64,000 bases of DNA from Rhabdophis nuchalis (lineage: Eukaryota > Chordata > Lepidosauria > Squamata > Natricidae): assembly GCA_039707465.1 (NCBI GenBank), contig CM077649.1, positions 13,842,501-13,906,500 on the forward strand, written 5' to 3'. Both the position numbers and the translations under genes were made by a program. This document shows positions 10,824 through 21,184 of the stretch, piece by piece. The notes below the pieces were generated by a model. The model had not been told where the DNA came from. It saw only the letters and a list, made by a program, of their open reading frames with translations, and made no database searches. Each line of letters opens with the position of its first letter. The first letter of the stretch is position 1.

Positions 10824-11898
10824 CCAGTCATTTTTTCTCAGTCCAACTCTCCCCACAAAACTGTTGTTGTGCAGAAAATAGAAGGAGGGGGGAATATTAG
10901 GTATGAGTCATTTATAAAAACAATAAAGACAGGATATGAAAATAAATAAATAAATAGAATCTCTGAGAGCTAAGTAGTGATTTCATTGGAGGATTGTCTT
11001 GATAAATCATTAATAGCAAATTAGTAGCTAGCTCTCGAAACAGTTCTTATTCCAAGCGTGTCTATTTGCCATCCAGCCAGTTACCCACCATTTGTATCAG
11101 GCTTCACAGCAACACTTTGCTATATTCATTATGTGCCACAACATTTTTTACTGACAGGCTTCAACACACAACCTCTTGAAACTGTCTAGCCGTTTTACCG
11201 CATTGTAATTGGTACTGGAAAACTTACTGTTCGCACCTGGCTGGCAGTTGAGATAATTAGCGTCTCTTATTATCCTATGGAACAGGATAATAATAAGCAC
11301 ATTGTTTGACTCTAGATTAGAAGGAAAAAAGTGCAGACACTGAACTAGGAAGCTGATATACAAATACAGCAAGGTATTGTGCACTACAAACTTTGATGTG
11401 GCAGGGGACTTTGGCTTAAAGAAAGGCAAGCATCAGACAGTTTCTCCCACCTCTGTTGCTTTTGTTCCATACATTGCAAATCCTTGTTTTCATCTGCAGT
11501 CAGCCAAATTAAAGCTACCTATTATTGTCAGGTGATTCTGAAATTGACCCATCAAAGTATGATATTAGGGCTTAGCACCCTAAGCTCGCTTCAGTGACAA
11601 ATTACATTGTGGGCAGAAGTTCAGAAGCTTCAGAGTGTATTCAATCGCAGATCTAAAATATCGGAAATTAATTAATCTCCAGATGTTAGCTTTTAAAAAG
11701 CAATTAGAAACCATAGATTGCTTTAATAAACCACATTCTTTCCAAAATCATTCCCTTTGCTTATTATGGTCTATGAAAAGGAAGTTCCTCTTTGAATCCA
11801 TATATTACTCAGTTGCATTTATCATGAAATCCTGTGTCTGGTTGTGTGATTAACTACACCACTATAAGATAGTCAATTACTGGTGTGGCGGAGAGGTT
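10824..11898. other. Anonymous DNA
   Basis: About 1.1 kb with no coding signature or recognised repeat beyond short TAAA units near 10940. Confidence 0.4.
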
Positions 11899-11899
11899 G

Positions 11900-11937
<38 letters not shown>

Positions 11938-11947
11938 TTATTATTAT

Positions 11948-12041
<94 letters not shown>

Positions 12042-12042
12042 C
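11899..12042 (+). repeat. Compound CTA/TAA microsatellite
   Basis: Pure trinucleotide runs alternate: ACT units, ATT units, ACT units, then AAT units. No L2 3' box adjoins it, unlike most AAT runs in this window. Confidence 0.93.
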
Positions 12043-12303
12043 TATTGTCTTCTCTGGTTCTTCATTGACATGTAGGGAATAACTGGGAAAAGTTTGCAGG
12101 ATTGGGTATGGATCTGAACTGATTGAAAATGATCCCTTAAGCAATTTCAATCGGTTGTTTCCTGCAAATGTCCCCTCCCAACGTCTCACCTATAAGCTGT
12201 CTTGGGAGGGGCCACTCAGTAACCACCTGGCTCTCAATCATTGCCTGCCAGCCTGCCTCCGATGTAATTGCTGCCTCCGCCTCTCAGCCCTGCTCACTCT
12301 GGT
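12043..12303. other. Anonymous DNA
   Basis: No gene recognised. Confidence 0.4.
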
Positions 12304-12435
12304 AACCCCAACCCTGGAAGGCTTTAAGAAGATGTTAGATAGCCATTTGTCTGAAATGGTATAAGGTTCCTGCCCACGCAGGGGGTTGGACTAGAAGACC
12401 TACAAGGTCCCTTCCAACTCTGCTATTGTATTCAC
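12304..12435 (+). mobile_element. CR1 LINE 3' end
   Basis: Encodes the C-terminal peptide (LEGFKKMLDSHLSEMV) and the short CR1 3' UTR with the GTTGGACTAGAAGACC box, ending at TGCTATTGTAT. It is the same subfamily as the long CR1 at 40329-43183 and is severely 5'-truncated. Confidence 0.88.
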
Positions 12436-13111
12436 CAAAGTGGGAGAGAGAACTTGGCACATTCCACCCCATTTTTGTAGGAGGCTGGGAGAATAAATTA
12501 TTTTAACAGTAGTTGTGGAAACCAAGAGTCACTGTTTACCACTGACGATGCTCCTTCATCTTCTCCAACACTATTTTGCATCAACTGGAATAGCATTATG
12601 CTCCAGTCTTAATGTTTACATTAAAGTCATTACTTCTGTCTGGTATTGATTTGTAGCACTGCGGAAAAAGGGAAGGGATATAACTTTTACTATCCAGAAA
12701 TAGTAAGCATATACGGTATTTATATAAAGCTGTGCAAATTGATATTTTAAATTAGAATAATAAATTAAGTTTGAATAAGTTTAATAGAAATTTTATAAAC
12801 AGCAGCTATCTGAAGAGGGGTGTGTGTCATAATAGGCAAGATGGTGAATGCAATATTATGATGTAGGCCCTACCCCTTATGTCTCTACATCAAGCTTGCA
12901 TTTTTACCTTTTAGTTATTGCTAAGTAGAGTCTGACTCTACACGAACCTATGGACCTTATTATTATCTACATATAGAAAAATATGAAATCACTGCTCCCA
13001 GTTTTTTAACTGATGTTGGCCCTCACATGCATCAAGTTCTTCCCCAGAACCTAGGATAATGTAATATTGTTTTTATTATAATGTGTGGGTAATCTACAGT
13101 TAGATTCGGAG
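12436..13111. other. Anonymous DNA
   Basis: No coding or repeat signature recognised. Confidence 0.4.
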
Positions 13112-13470
13112 CAATGGTGGCATTCAGCTGGTTTGCACCTATTCGGGAGAGCCAGTTGTTAATTTTCTAAGCAGTTCGGAGAACCAATTGTTGCAAGAAA
13201 TCTCAGTTTGTTTTTTTGCCACTTTACAGGGCTAATCCTGTAAGGAAAGCAGGAAGGAAACATACTGGTGTAGTTTCTAGCCTAATCTTTATTGCCCTGC
13301 TTACAGAAACCACCTTTCTGGTTAACCCTTATGACATTGTAACAGCATTATGAATGACATTGAGTTGGCCATGCCCACCCAGTCACATGACCACCGAGTC
13401 CCACCTACCCAGCTGGTCAGTTTCTTCATCTAAAAACTGGTTTATCAGCAATGTTGTGAACTAAATGGCT
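13112..13470 (-). mobile_element. hAT-type MITE, decayed
   Basis: An old copy of the element at 25158-25529, in reverse orientation. Shared blocks include the TTACAGGGCTAATCCTGTAAGG segment region, the CCTAATCTTTATTGCCCTG block and GGCCATGCCCACC. The left end CAATGGTGGCATTC is a mutated CAGTGGTGGGATTC; the right end is too decayed to fix. Confidence 0.68.
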
Positions 13471-13617
13471 GTGTTTTGGATCTTAAAGTCCCATAAGACC
13501 TTGACCCATCATTTTCTAAAACCTTCTCTATGTGAATAGTAATTTTTTATTGCATTCAAACCCAATCCTCTGGCAAAGATTCCAATTGTGGCAGCTTGGC
13601 CATGACACGGCTGCTAG

Positions 13618-14090
13618 TCAATATCTGAAATTTTGCTGCAGTGGTTGATCAAAGTTACAATACCAGTTAGCAATTAGAAAATTGTTGGTAAGCAAGCAAT
13701 TGGCCTGTAGTTTCCTGATGGTTGACTCTTTCATTATCAGGTAGGCATTGCAAGATGTTAAATAATCTTCAGTTTCACCTCTTTGCAGTATGTTATTAAA
13801 CTGCTTGGCAATGAGTGGGGATAGAGAACAGCCAGATGTTTCAACCAAAAACCTCAAGCTCAATGCAGTGAATAACTGAATAATATCAATCAGGCATTGT
13901 AGACACCCCTTTAATACAGATTTATGTTCTAAACACTGATACAGAAGATGGTTGATGATTTTTGTGATAAAGTCCAATATGAAACTGATAGAACATAGAA
14001 GCAAAATGTGCTGCTTGTGATTGGAGACTGGAATGCAAACATTGAAGACTAAATCCTGTGTATGCACAAATAAGTTTTCACATATTTGCT
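13618..14090 (-). pseudogene. LINE reverse-transcriptase remnant
   Basis: On the - strand two frames together read a fragment with the NYRPIACLPT box (near 13670-13705), preceded by a segment containing TSCNAYLIMKEST. A frameshift joins them. NYRPI-x-CLPT with an upstream Y-L-I-K segment is typical of reverse-transcriptase domain 1 in R4/Dong-type LINEs. No catalytic YxDD box remains. The clade is uncertain and the element is old. Confidence 0.45.
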
Positions 14091-14164
14091 TGCTGCTTTG
14101 GCAGCCTGGTTCCCAAAGGGCCTCGGCCCAGTTGCAGTTCACAGTCTGGGAGCTGGGGACCCCT

Positions 14165-14215
14165 GCCGCCCTGGGTCCTAACAAGGAGAAGGGCGGGGTA
14201 TAAATTTGAAAAAAA
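14165..14215 (+). mobile_element. L2 3' terminal fragment
   Basis: The CCCTGGGTCCTAACAAGGAG box followed by GGGCGGGGTATAAATTT matches the L2 3' end seen at 29619 and 37547. It is very short. Confidence 0.5.
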
Positions 14216-14346
14216 AATAGCATAAATATCAAGATACCTTAGAGGATATTCTCTACTTACGGATACTTCTAGTTCTAGAAGAGGAAGTTAGATCTGCACT
14301 CTGATCATCAATTTTAAAGTTGGAAAGCTGCAGGAAATGAAATATA

Positions 14347-15140
14347 ATCATCATCATTATCATCATCATCATCATCATCATCATCATCTTTATTGTCACT
14401 GTAATAAAATAAAAATTACAATGAAATTGGTTTGAGTGTTGTGCTAACATTTGCATCAGGTGGAATATAGACAGCAGTGATAACTATAACAGAAATCTCT
14501 CCAGGAAGATAAAATGGCCGACAAATGAAAGTTGAGAATTCCACGTCTGCAGAACAGTGTGTATAAGCAACTCTACTGTTAGTACACCAGTTATTATGTG
14601 TGTAAATACACAGTCCTCCACCTTTGCTTTTACCAGAGTTGTTGTTTCTGTCAAAGCGGTGTGTGGTGCGGTTAGTTAGCTCCACACACGCATCCGGTAC
14701 CAGTGGATGAAGCCAGGTCTCTGTGATGATCATCACACAGCAGTCACCAATGAGCTTATTCTGCTGCCATCCATAGCTCTAGTTCATCGGTTTTGTGGAC
14801 AAAGGATGTAGAGTTGGTTAGGAAATGCTTGGTAATGCTGGTCTGTGAGGCTGCTTCCGTAACCGAACTAGCAAACCTGCTCTGCATCCCCACTTCTGCT
14901 TCGGCTCTCTTCGCTGCCTCCTAGGCCAAACAACGATCCATGGAGAGCCTGGCAGTCTTACTATGTCACTCGGTATATTATGAGACTGCTGGAAGTCGCT
15001 GGTAATATCGAGTCAACTAGAAGATCCAATCTTTAATAATAACTTAATAACTCCCTGTGGGTATAGACTAGTTTTTGCCTAACTCTACTGTGACACCAGG
15101 AGCTCAAAGCCGCAGCGCCTAAGCGCGCTGCCATCTTGAA
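14347..15140 (-). mobile_element. Internally deleted Rex1-like LINE
   Basis: Reading the - strand: a 5' region (15140 to about 14740), then the start of an apurinic-type endonuclease (IITETWLHPLVPDACVEL; IYTHNNWCTN; VYIPPDANVSTTL). At about 14437 it jumps straight to a 3' UTR ending TGACAATAAAG and an ATG-repeat tail (14347-14390). Most of the endonuclease and all of the reverse transcriptase are missing. The 3' signature agrees with the Rex1-like element ending at 34072. Confidence 0.72.
14416..14736 (-). pseudogene. Rex1-like endonuclease N-terminus
   Basis: 106-residue open segment with the ITETWL motif near the start and GGGLCIYTHNNW and VYIPPD motifs, as in Exo-Endo-Phos domains of Rex1-type LINEs. 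It stops at the deletion junction with the 3' UTR, so catalytic SDH is absent and the protein cannot nick DNA. Confidence 0.72.
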
Positions 15141-15149
15141 TGGAATATG

Positions 15150-15600
15150 ACAACAAGAAGAAACTTATTAAGCTATTCCAGCAAATCGTGAGAATGGTAC
15201 AGTAGCCAACAGATTGGAAGAGATCAAACTACCTTCCAATACTAAAAAAAAAGAGAGACTTAACACTGTGTGCAAAGTATTGCATTGTTTCACATGCTAG
15301 CAAAATAATGCATAGGATCATTCAATGCAGATTAGAGGCTACATGGAAAAAGATGACACATGTTCAAGCTGGGATCAAACAAGGCATAGGAACATGAGAC
15401 ATTATTGCTAATGCATGCTGGATAATTCAGAAAACCAAACAATACCAGAAATAAATCACTTTATTGATTATCAGAGGGCCTTTAATTATGTCAATCTCAT
15501 AAATCTGTGGAGTGTGGTTAGACAAATGCAAATCCTAGGACATCGCCTCAATCAGAAATTTATATAGAGTTCAGGAAGCCACATTACAAATAGAGCATGG
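15150..15600 (+). pseudogene. Bov-B (RTE) reverse-transcriptase fragment
   Basis: Conceptual translation with stops and frameshifts reads LPILKK, a SHASKIMHRIIQ region, HVQAGIKQGIGT-DIIAN, a region derived from CFIDY-AFD, and LYRVQEATLQIEHG. The order and wording match the Bov-B family polymerase. Catalytic residues are lost. A second Bov-B piece lies at 17281-17640. Confidence 0.78.
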
Positions 15601-15602
15601 TG

Positions 15603-16045
15603 AAGCAGACTAGACTAGAATATAATTCTTTATTAACCAAGTGTGATTGGACACACAAGGAATTTCTCTCCGGTGCATAAGCTCTCAGTGTACATAGCAC
15701 TAAGTGATAAATCATGATCATAGTCATCGTAAAAATACATTCCTCATAAATCTTAAGATACAACACTTAGTGCTAGTCATAGGATACTAAATAATCAATC
15801 AACATAAATCTTACTAGGATACTAAAAAAACAATATAAATCATAAGATACAAGCAACAAAGTGATAATCAAAAGAAGATAAGGGGATAAGTAATAGGAAA
15901 GATGGGAAGAATAATAGAATACAGCCTTATTAAATAGTTTGATAGTGTTGTGAGAATTAGTTGTTTAGCAGAGTGATAGCATGGGGTGGGGGGCTACCCT
16001 TGTGTCTAGTTGTTCTGGTGTTCAATGCCCTATAGCATAGTTTTG
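15603..16045 (-). mobile_element. Rex1-like LINE 3' UTR
   Basis: The - strand ends with GAGAAATTCCTTGTGTGTCC, an ACACTTGG box and AATAAAGAATT, typical of a Rex1-type 3' terminus. No coding part is present; the extent upstream (to about 16045) is a guess. Confidence 0.6.
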
Positions 16046-16089
16046 AGGGTAAAATCTGAAACTTCTTTTATGAAACTTCTTTAATTAGT

Positions 16090-16384
16090 TCTTAATTGCC
16101 CCCGGAATTAAGAACTATCCCTGACTTACGCACCTTCCGCCGTGGTCTCAAAACCTTTTTCTTCCAACAAGCCAGGCTGGCATAAAACATGATTTTTAAA
16201 CTCAAATTTTTATTAATTTTAATCAGGGTTAGTTTGGGTTTTTTTTCCGCGTTTCGGCCAAGGTTTAATATGTTTTTTAAAAGCTTTTTTAACTTTTGTA
16301 TATTTGTTTTTATTCTGGCTGTACACTGCCCTGAGTCCTTCGGGAGTAGGGCGGTACAAAAAACCAATAAACTAAACTAAACTA
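16090..16384 (+). mobile_element. L2 LINE 3' end
   Basis: Encodes the terminal LRTFRRGLKTFFFQQARLA-like peptide (partly readable), then the CTGTACACTGCCCTGAGTCC box and an ACTAA-type tail. Confidence 0.78.
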
Positions 16385-16868
16385 TGTCTATAGACTTGAA
16401 GTCTATAAAATCATGCACGGTGTGGACAAAGTAGAAAAGGGAAAACTGTTTTCCCTATCATACAACACTAGAACTAGGGGTCACTCCATGAAACTTTTGG
16501 AAGCTAGACCTCAAACAAATAAGAGGAAGGACTTTTTCACCCAGAGGATCCCTGGTCTATGGAACTCCCTGCCAGAAGAAGTGGTGACAGCTGTCAGCCT
16601 CGACACCTTTAAGAAAGGATGAGAAGAGTTCATGGAGAACAAGGGTATCCATGGCTATCATGATGGATGCCTAAGGACACCCTCCGGGATGGAGAGATAG
16701 GCAGGATATTTCTCAATGCCATTTGCAGGGAATCATGAGCAGGTGAAGAAATCTGCTTGGGAAGACCCTGAAGCAAATGGTGAGCCACTGTGTGAGACAG
16801 AATGCTGGACTGGATGGGCTGTGGCCTGTTCCAGCAAGGCTGTTCTTATGTTCTTATGTTCTTATGTC
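16385..16868 (+). mobile_element. Old CR1-type LINE 3' end
   Basis: Reads GKLFSLSYNTRTRGHSMKLL... then a GLWNSLPEEVV segment, followed by a 3' UTR with GCTGGACTGGATGGGCTGTG and GTTCCAGCAAGG and a tail of TTCTTATG octamers (16842-16868). These octamer tails mark ancient sauropsid CR1 elements. It is distinct from the younger CR1 subfamily at 40329-43183. Confidence 0.8.
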
Positions 16869-17144
16869 CAGGATGTGAGGGGTCTGCAGCTATTTCCACA
16901 GTGCTCTTTTTAGTTTATGCAATATACAGGCCCTCAATGGAAGGTAGGTTGGTTTCGATTGTTTTTTCTGCAGTTGTAATTATCTGCTGAAGTCTGTGTC
17001 TGTCTTGTTTGGTTGCAATGCCAAACCAGACTAGCTCCAAGTTAGCAAAAAAAGGGAGGCAAAGATGTATACTCTTCCCTTATTTCTTCAACCAAATATG
17101 CCAAAAATATATTAAAGGAAGATGGATTGGAAGATGGATTAGAA

Positions 17145-17265
17145 CAGGGGTCTCCAACCTTTGCAACTTTAAGTCTGAAGGACTTCAGCTCCCAGAATTC
17201 TCCAGCCAGCAAAGCTGGAAGCTGAAGTCCTTCAGACTTAAAGTTGCAAAGGTTGGGGACCCCTG
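17145..17265 (+). mobile_element. hAT hairpin MITE
   Basis: CAGGGGTCTCCAACC...GGTTGGGGACCCCTG hairpin with a perfect 8-bp duplication GATTAGAA at 17137-17144 and 17266-17273. Confidence 0.93.
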
Positions 17266-17280
17266 GATTAGAAGATGGAT

Positions 17281-17640
17281 TGGAAGAAGATAGTGTGGTT
17301 TAAAACTGGAGGAAGACACATCAAACTCTCACTATGCTGATTACATTATTGTGATACCCAAAAATGTAAGAGATTTGCAAGGTCTAGTAAAAAAAAGTTA
17401 AGGAGCATAGGGGGAAAAAGGCACTAAAATTAAATATAAAGAATTCAACAAGCAAACCAACAGGTGGATCATCAAACCAATCAACCCAGAGTTCTCATTC
17501 GAAGCACAAATGACTGGACACATTATGTGAAGACCCAGCTATCTAGAGAAGGCCTAATGCTGGGAAAGGTGAAAGGGAAGAGAAGAAGAGAACAACCATC
17601 TGCAAGATGGATGGACACAGTGACGATTATACCATTGAAT
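17281..17640 (+). pseudogene. Bov-B LINE 3' coding remnant
   Basis: Readable pieces include SNDWTHYVKTQL, SREGLMLGKVKGKRRREQ and ARWMDTVT, the conserved C-terminal end of the Bov-B polyprotein. A weak DDxVI-type segment lies before it. Frames are broken. Confidence 0.75.
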
Positions 17641-17657
17641 AACTTGAAATACCGTAT

Positions 17658-17772
17658 AGAGACAAATTGTCATGGAAGAAATATCTGTGTGATTTCTAGC
17701 AATCTACACTGACTTGTTAGCATATAATCAATCATAAATACCTTTAATCTTTAAAAAAAATCCCTGAGGTTT
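17658..17772 (+). repeat. Donor segment of inverted local duplication
   Basis: About 115 bp whose reverse complement reappears at 18602-18726 inside a hAT-type MITE, with only two or three substitutions plus an 11-bp repeat expansion. It lies between the Bov-B remnant and the hAT at 17791. Confidence 0.9.
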
Positions 17773-17790
17773 GGTCAGAACATTCTAAAT

Positions 17791-18153
17791 CAGGGGCGTC
17801 AAACTCAAGACCAGATTTGGCCCACGGGGTGCTTATATCTGGCCTATGGGGCCACCCTGGAAACAGGAAAGGACCAGCCCGGGGTGCCTCTGCCAATGAA
17901 AACAGAACTTGAGAGGGCTGTGTGAAGCCCTCCCAAGCTCCATTTTTGATGGCAGAGGGTTGCAGGAGGCCATCTCAGCAAAAAACAAGCTCGGGAGCCC
18001 GTTTTTGCTGGCAGAGCACTTGGGACCCCACAGGTGCCCCCAACATGAGTGACATTGAGCTGGCATGCCCACCCTGGCCATGCCCACCCCAGCCCCCTGA
18101 GGTCAAGCACAACCCTGATGGTGCCATCAACGAAATTGAGTTTGACACCCCTG
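17791..18153 (+). mobile_element. hAT-type element, CAGGGGCGTCAAACTC ends
   Basis: Ends CAGGGGCGTCAAACTC and GAGTTTGACACCCCTG are near-perfect complements, with TTCTAAAT/TTCTAGAT flanking octamers (7 of 8). 363 bp, no transposase. Confidence 0.87.
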
Positions 18154-18513
18154 TTCTAGATCATCTTTATAAATAGACCTGGTCACACTAATGTAGTAGG
18201 AACTGCAGAGTATTTACATTTATATTTTGTGAGAAAATGATCTCTGATTACCACTTTCTTTAGCTTGTTTTTACATCATTTGGCAGATTTAGTATAGTGA
18301 ACACAGGCTATTAATATTACTATATTAATATTAATATTGACTTTTCATTTCAGGAATAAATCTGATAGTACTCACATTATTTAAACTTCAGCTGCATAAC
18401 AGGCAAGTGAAGAAAATCACTTCTTGTTTATCTCTTCCTTTTTCTGATTTATTTATTCTTAAATTATTTTTAGAGAGCAAAAAAATGTCTGGGACTAGAC
18501 AGCTTTCTAGACT
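18154..18513. other. Anonymous DNA
   Basis: AT-rich; no gene recognised. Confidence 0.4.
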
Positions 18514-18521
18514 GTTTAAAT

Positions 18522-18776
18522 CAGGGATGTCCAAACTTGGGAACTTTAAGACTTGTGGACTTCAACTCCCAGAATTCCCCAGCCAGCTATGGATTTTTTT
18601 AAACCTCAGGGATTTTTTTTTAAAGATTAAAGGTATTTATGATTGATTTATGATTGATTATATGCTAACAAGTCAGTGTAGATTGCTAGAAATCACATAG
18701 ATATTTCTTCCATGACAATTTCTCTCTGGGAGTTGAAGTCCACAAGTCTTAAAGTTCCCAAGTTTGGACATCCCTG
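18522..18776 (+). mobile_element. hAT MITE carrying captured sequence
   Basis: The left arm (18522-18592) begins CAGGGATGTCCAAACTTGGG and the right arm (18727-18776) is its complement ending GGACATCCCTG. There is a perfect 8-bp duplication GTTTAAAT at 18514-18521 and 18777-18784. Between the arms lie 134 bp, nearly all an inverted copy of 17658-17772. The sister element at 21078-21184 has the arms but no such cargo. Confidence 0.92.
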
Positions 18777-18911
18777 GTTTAAATAGTATAGAAATGAGAG
18801 ATTTGGTTGTTATGATCACAATTTGTCACCCATACCAATTGTAAGTTCATACAGTATCTGTAGGTTCGTATCTAGGTGTTGCTCTTTTGACTAATGAAGG
18901 TGTGCTTAAGA

Positions 18912-18945
18912 CAAGTCTTAAAGTTCCCAACTTTGGACATCCCTG
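18912..18945 (+). mobile_element. One-armed hAT MITE remnant
   Basis: 34 bp matching only the right arm of the 18522 family (AAGTCTTAAAGTTCCC...GGACATCCCTG), yet bounded by a perfect octamer duplication GCTTAAGA at 18904-18911 and 18946-18953. Confidence 0.85.
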
Positions 18946-19179
18946 GCTTAAGAGGTATTGCTCAATGTGCCACAATGCCTAGAACTTAGCTCTCAGTGAA
19001 TCACTAAATCAGCTGCAATTTCTGCAGGTTCAGGTAGTGATTGGAAAGTTGGTCCAGCTATTCCCACAAATATATGGATAGGCAACTGCTTTCTTTCATT
19101 TCTATACTGGCTGTCACTTTTATTCTACAAAACAGAGTGGTTATATGCAAAACATACGTAGAAAAAGTCACTAAGCAAC

Positions 19180-19270
<91 letters not shown>

Positions 19271-19497
19271 TCGATTTATTAACCGGCCCCTCTCCCCGAA
19301 GGGACTCGGGGCGGTGCACAGGAATTTAAGAAATATGTACATATAACAATCATAAATAATTAAAACTATATTAAATATTAAATATTATCACCCTGTGCTA
19401 AAATATACCCCATTTAAGACTATACCCATAAAAACCCAATTAAACCATTTATCTACTAAAACTGAGGCTAGGTACGGTGGATTAGGCCAGGCCTAAT
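19180..19497 (-). mobile_element. L2 LINE 3' end with ATT tail
   Basis: A pure ATT run of about 88 bp (19180-19268) directly abuts the L2 3' box (CCCCGAAGGGACTCGGGGCG) and 3' UTR, ending at the AGGCCAGGCC motif. No coding sequence beyond the last few codons. Confidence 0.88.
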
Positions 19498-19795
19498 CTT
19501 TTCAATAAGGGCTGGATTTCAAGGATTTGCATAGTCCTACTGGTTTTCAACTTTAAAGTGTATTTGATGATCACGTTATTGAGATGAAGCTCTCTTTTCC
19601 ACCTAGCTACTCAAATCTTCAACTCACTGGGCAATGGCCTCCACATAGCAAGGGAAAGAAATAGTTACAAGAAGCCATTTTCAGTGGTAGCTATATTTGC
19701 ACAACTCAGAAAAAAAAATCCCAGCACCTAAAGATCATAAACTTTCATGACAGATGGACCTCTCTTTGATTCGATATTTAGAGAAACATTTAGAA

Positions 19796-20109
19796 CAGGG
19801 GTCCCCAACCTTTTTTGCACCAGGGATCAGTTTCATTTAAAAAAAAATTCTGCGGACCAGCTGGCGTAGAAGAGGAGCAGGGGGGAGGGGGAACAGGCGG
19901 CGCATGCGCATGCAGGGACAGTCGGCTCACTCGGCCCTCTAGGGCCTCCAACGGCGCGAACGGCCGTGCCTGCGCTCTCCCACATCCAGCGTGTGCTCTG
20001 CCCAGGGGGCTGCCCCCTCCTCCCTCCTCCTCCTCTCCGGCCCTGCGGCCCGGTTCCTATCAAGCCAAAGACCGGCACCGGTCCGCGGCCCGGGGGTTGG
20101 GGACCCCTG
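19796..20109 (+). mobile_element. hAT-type element, CAGGGGTCCCCAACC ends
   Basis: Ends CAGGGGTCCCCAACC and GGTTGGGGACCCCTG; perfect octamer ATTTAGAA on both sides (19788-19795, 20110-20117). The interior is GC-rich with many CpG sites, unlike its surroundings. No transposase. Confidence 0.9.
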
Positions 20110-20251
20110 ATTTAGAATTCTATTTTTAACAGCACAATGTCTGCTGTATAACATTCACTACTGGTTTTCCTTTGTCCAATTTCTTTTATCCTATTTTACT
20201 GGCATTTTCATAATGTGATTTCATACATTGGTGTTTTCACTTCCCAAAAAA

Positions 20252-20296
20252 TGTACCGTATTTTTCGGAGTATAAGACGCACCCAGGTTTTGAAGA
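20252..20296 (+). mobile_element. Left end of a DNA transposon remnant
   Basis: The sequence TACCGTATTTTTCGGAGTAT followed by AAGACGCACC is a common vertebrate MITE end. No matching right end is found; a GA-rich repeat follows. Confidence 0.5.
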
Positions 20297-20307
20297 GGCA
20301 TTTTTTT

Positions 20308-20555
20308 TTAAAGTAGGTAGGTAGATAGAGGGATAGAGAGGGAGAGAAAGAGAGAGAAATACAGTAGATAGGTAGGTAGAGAGAGAATGTAGATAGGTAG
20401 GTAGGTAGAGGGATAAAGAGAAATAGAGAGAGAGAGAAATACAATAGATAGGTAGGGAGAGAGAGAGAGTAGGTAGGTAGGAATATATATAGGGGGGAGA
20501 GAAACACAGTAGATAGGTAGGAGGAGAGAGAGTGTAGATAGGTAGGTAGAGGGAT

Positions 20556-20586
<31 letters not shown>

Positions 20587-20657
20587 AATACAGTAGATAG
20601 GTAGGTAGAGAGAGACAGTAGGTAGGTAAGTAGGTAGGTAGGTAGGTAGATAGATAT
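20308..20657 (+). repeat. GA/GTAG-rich higher-order tandem repeat
   Basis: Roughly four units of about 65-85 bp, each starting AAATACAGTAGATAGGTAGG or close to it (near 20356, 20436, 20502 and 20585), themselves built of TAGG, GATA and GA units. Long open frames on the opposite strand are an artefact of low complexity. Confidence 0.85.
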
Positions 20658-21069
20658 TTCCAGGTGTATTTACCCATGTGCTGGAGAAGGAAATTGCTGA
20701 CCACCTTTAGAAAAAATCTTTGTTTCTGCAGGCACAGTACTTGACCAACGTAATTCTCATCAATCACTCTAACTAAACAGTTTCGGAAAGGGGAAAAAAC
20801 ACCCCTTTTTGTACTTCGCAAGCCCATAAACCATCTTTTCAGTTCTGACTTCATGTTTGATCAACATGCATCCTTCTAATATCTTGCTTGACTCTAAATT
20901 TGTATTATTGCAGCTGCTTCTCATTAGATTATGCAGATGCACCTAGCTATATCTGACATGGATTGTCTAGAATAATTTCCCATCAGATCCTATCTCTGTT
21001 CATGCTTGAACAGGAACCAAAAACATGTGCAGTGCACACAAGGTACATACTCTACCCCATTTCAATATG
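20658..21069. other. Anonymous DNA
   Basis: No gene recognised. Confidence 0.4.
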
Positions 21070-21077
21070 ACCTAGGT

Positions 21078-21184
21078 CAGGGATGTCCAAACTTGGGAAC
21101 TTTAAGACTTGTGGACTTCATTCAACTCCCAGAATTCCCCAGCCAGTCCACAAGTCTTAAAGTTCCCAAGTTTGGACATCCCTG
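21078..21184 (+). mobile_element. hAT hairpin MITE, CAGGGATGTCC family
   Basis: Compact 107-bp hairpin with ends CAGGGATGTCC and GGACATCCCTG and octamers ACCTAGGT/ACCTAGAT (7 of 8). It is the uncargoed form of the element at 18522-18776. Confidence 0.9.

Noticed and set aside
13618..14232. 204-residue host protein on the - strand
   Set aside because: It mixes an L2 3' fragment, anonymous sequence and a LINE reverse-transcriptase remnant with a frameshift; there is no exon structure.
20237..20854. 205-residue open frame on the - strand
   Set aside because: It consists of Leu/Ser/Tyr/Pro low complexity from the GA-rich tandem repeat.
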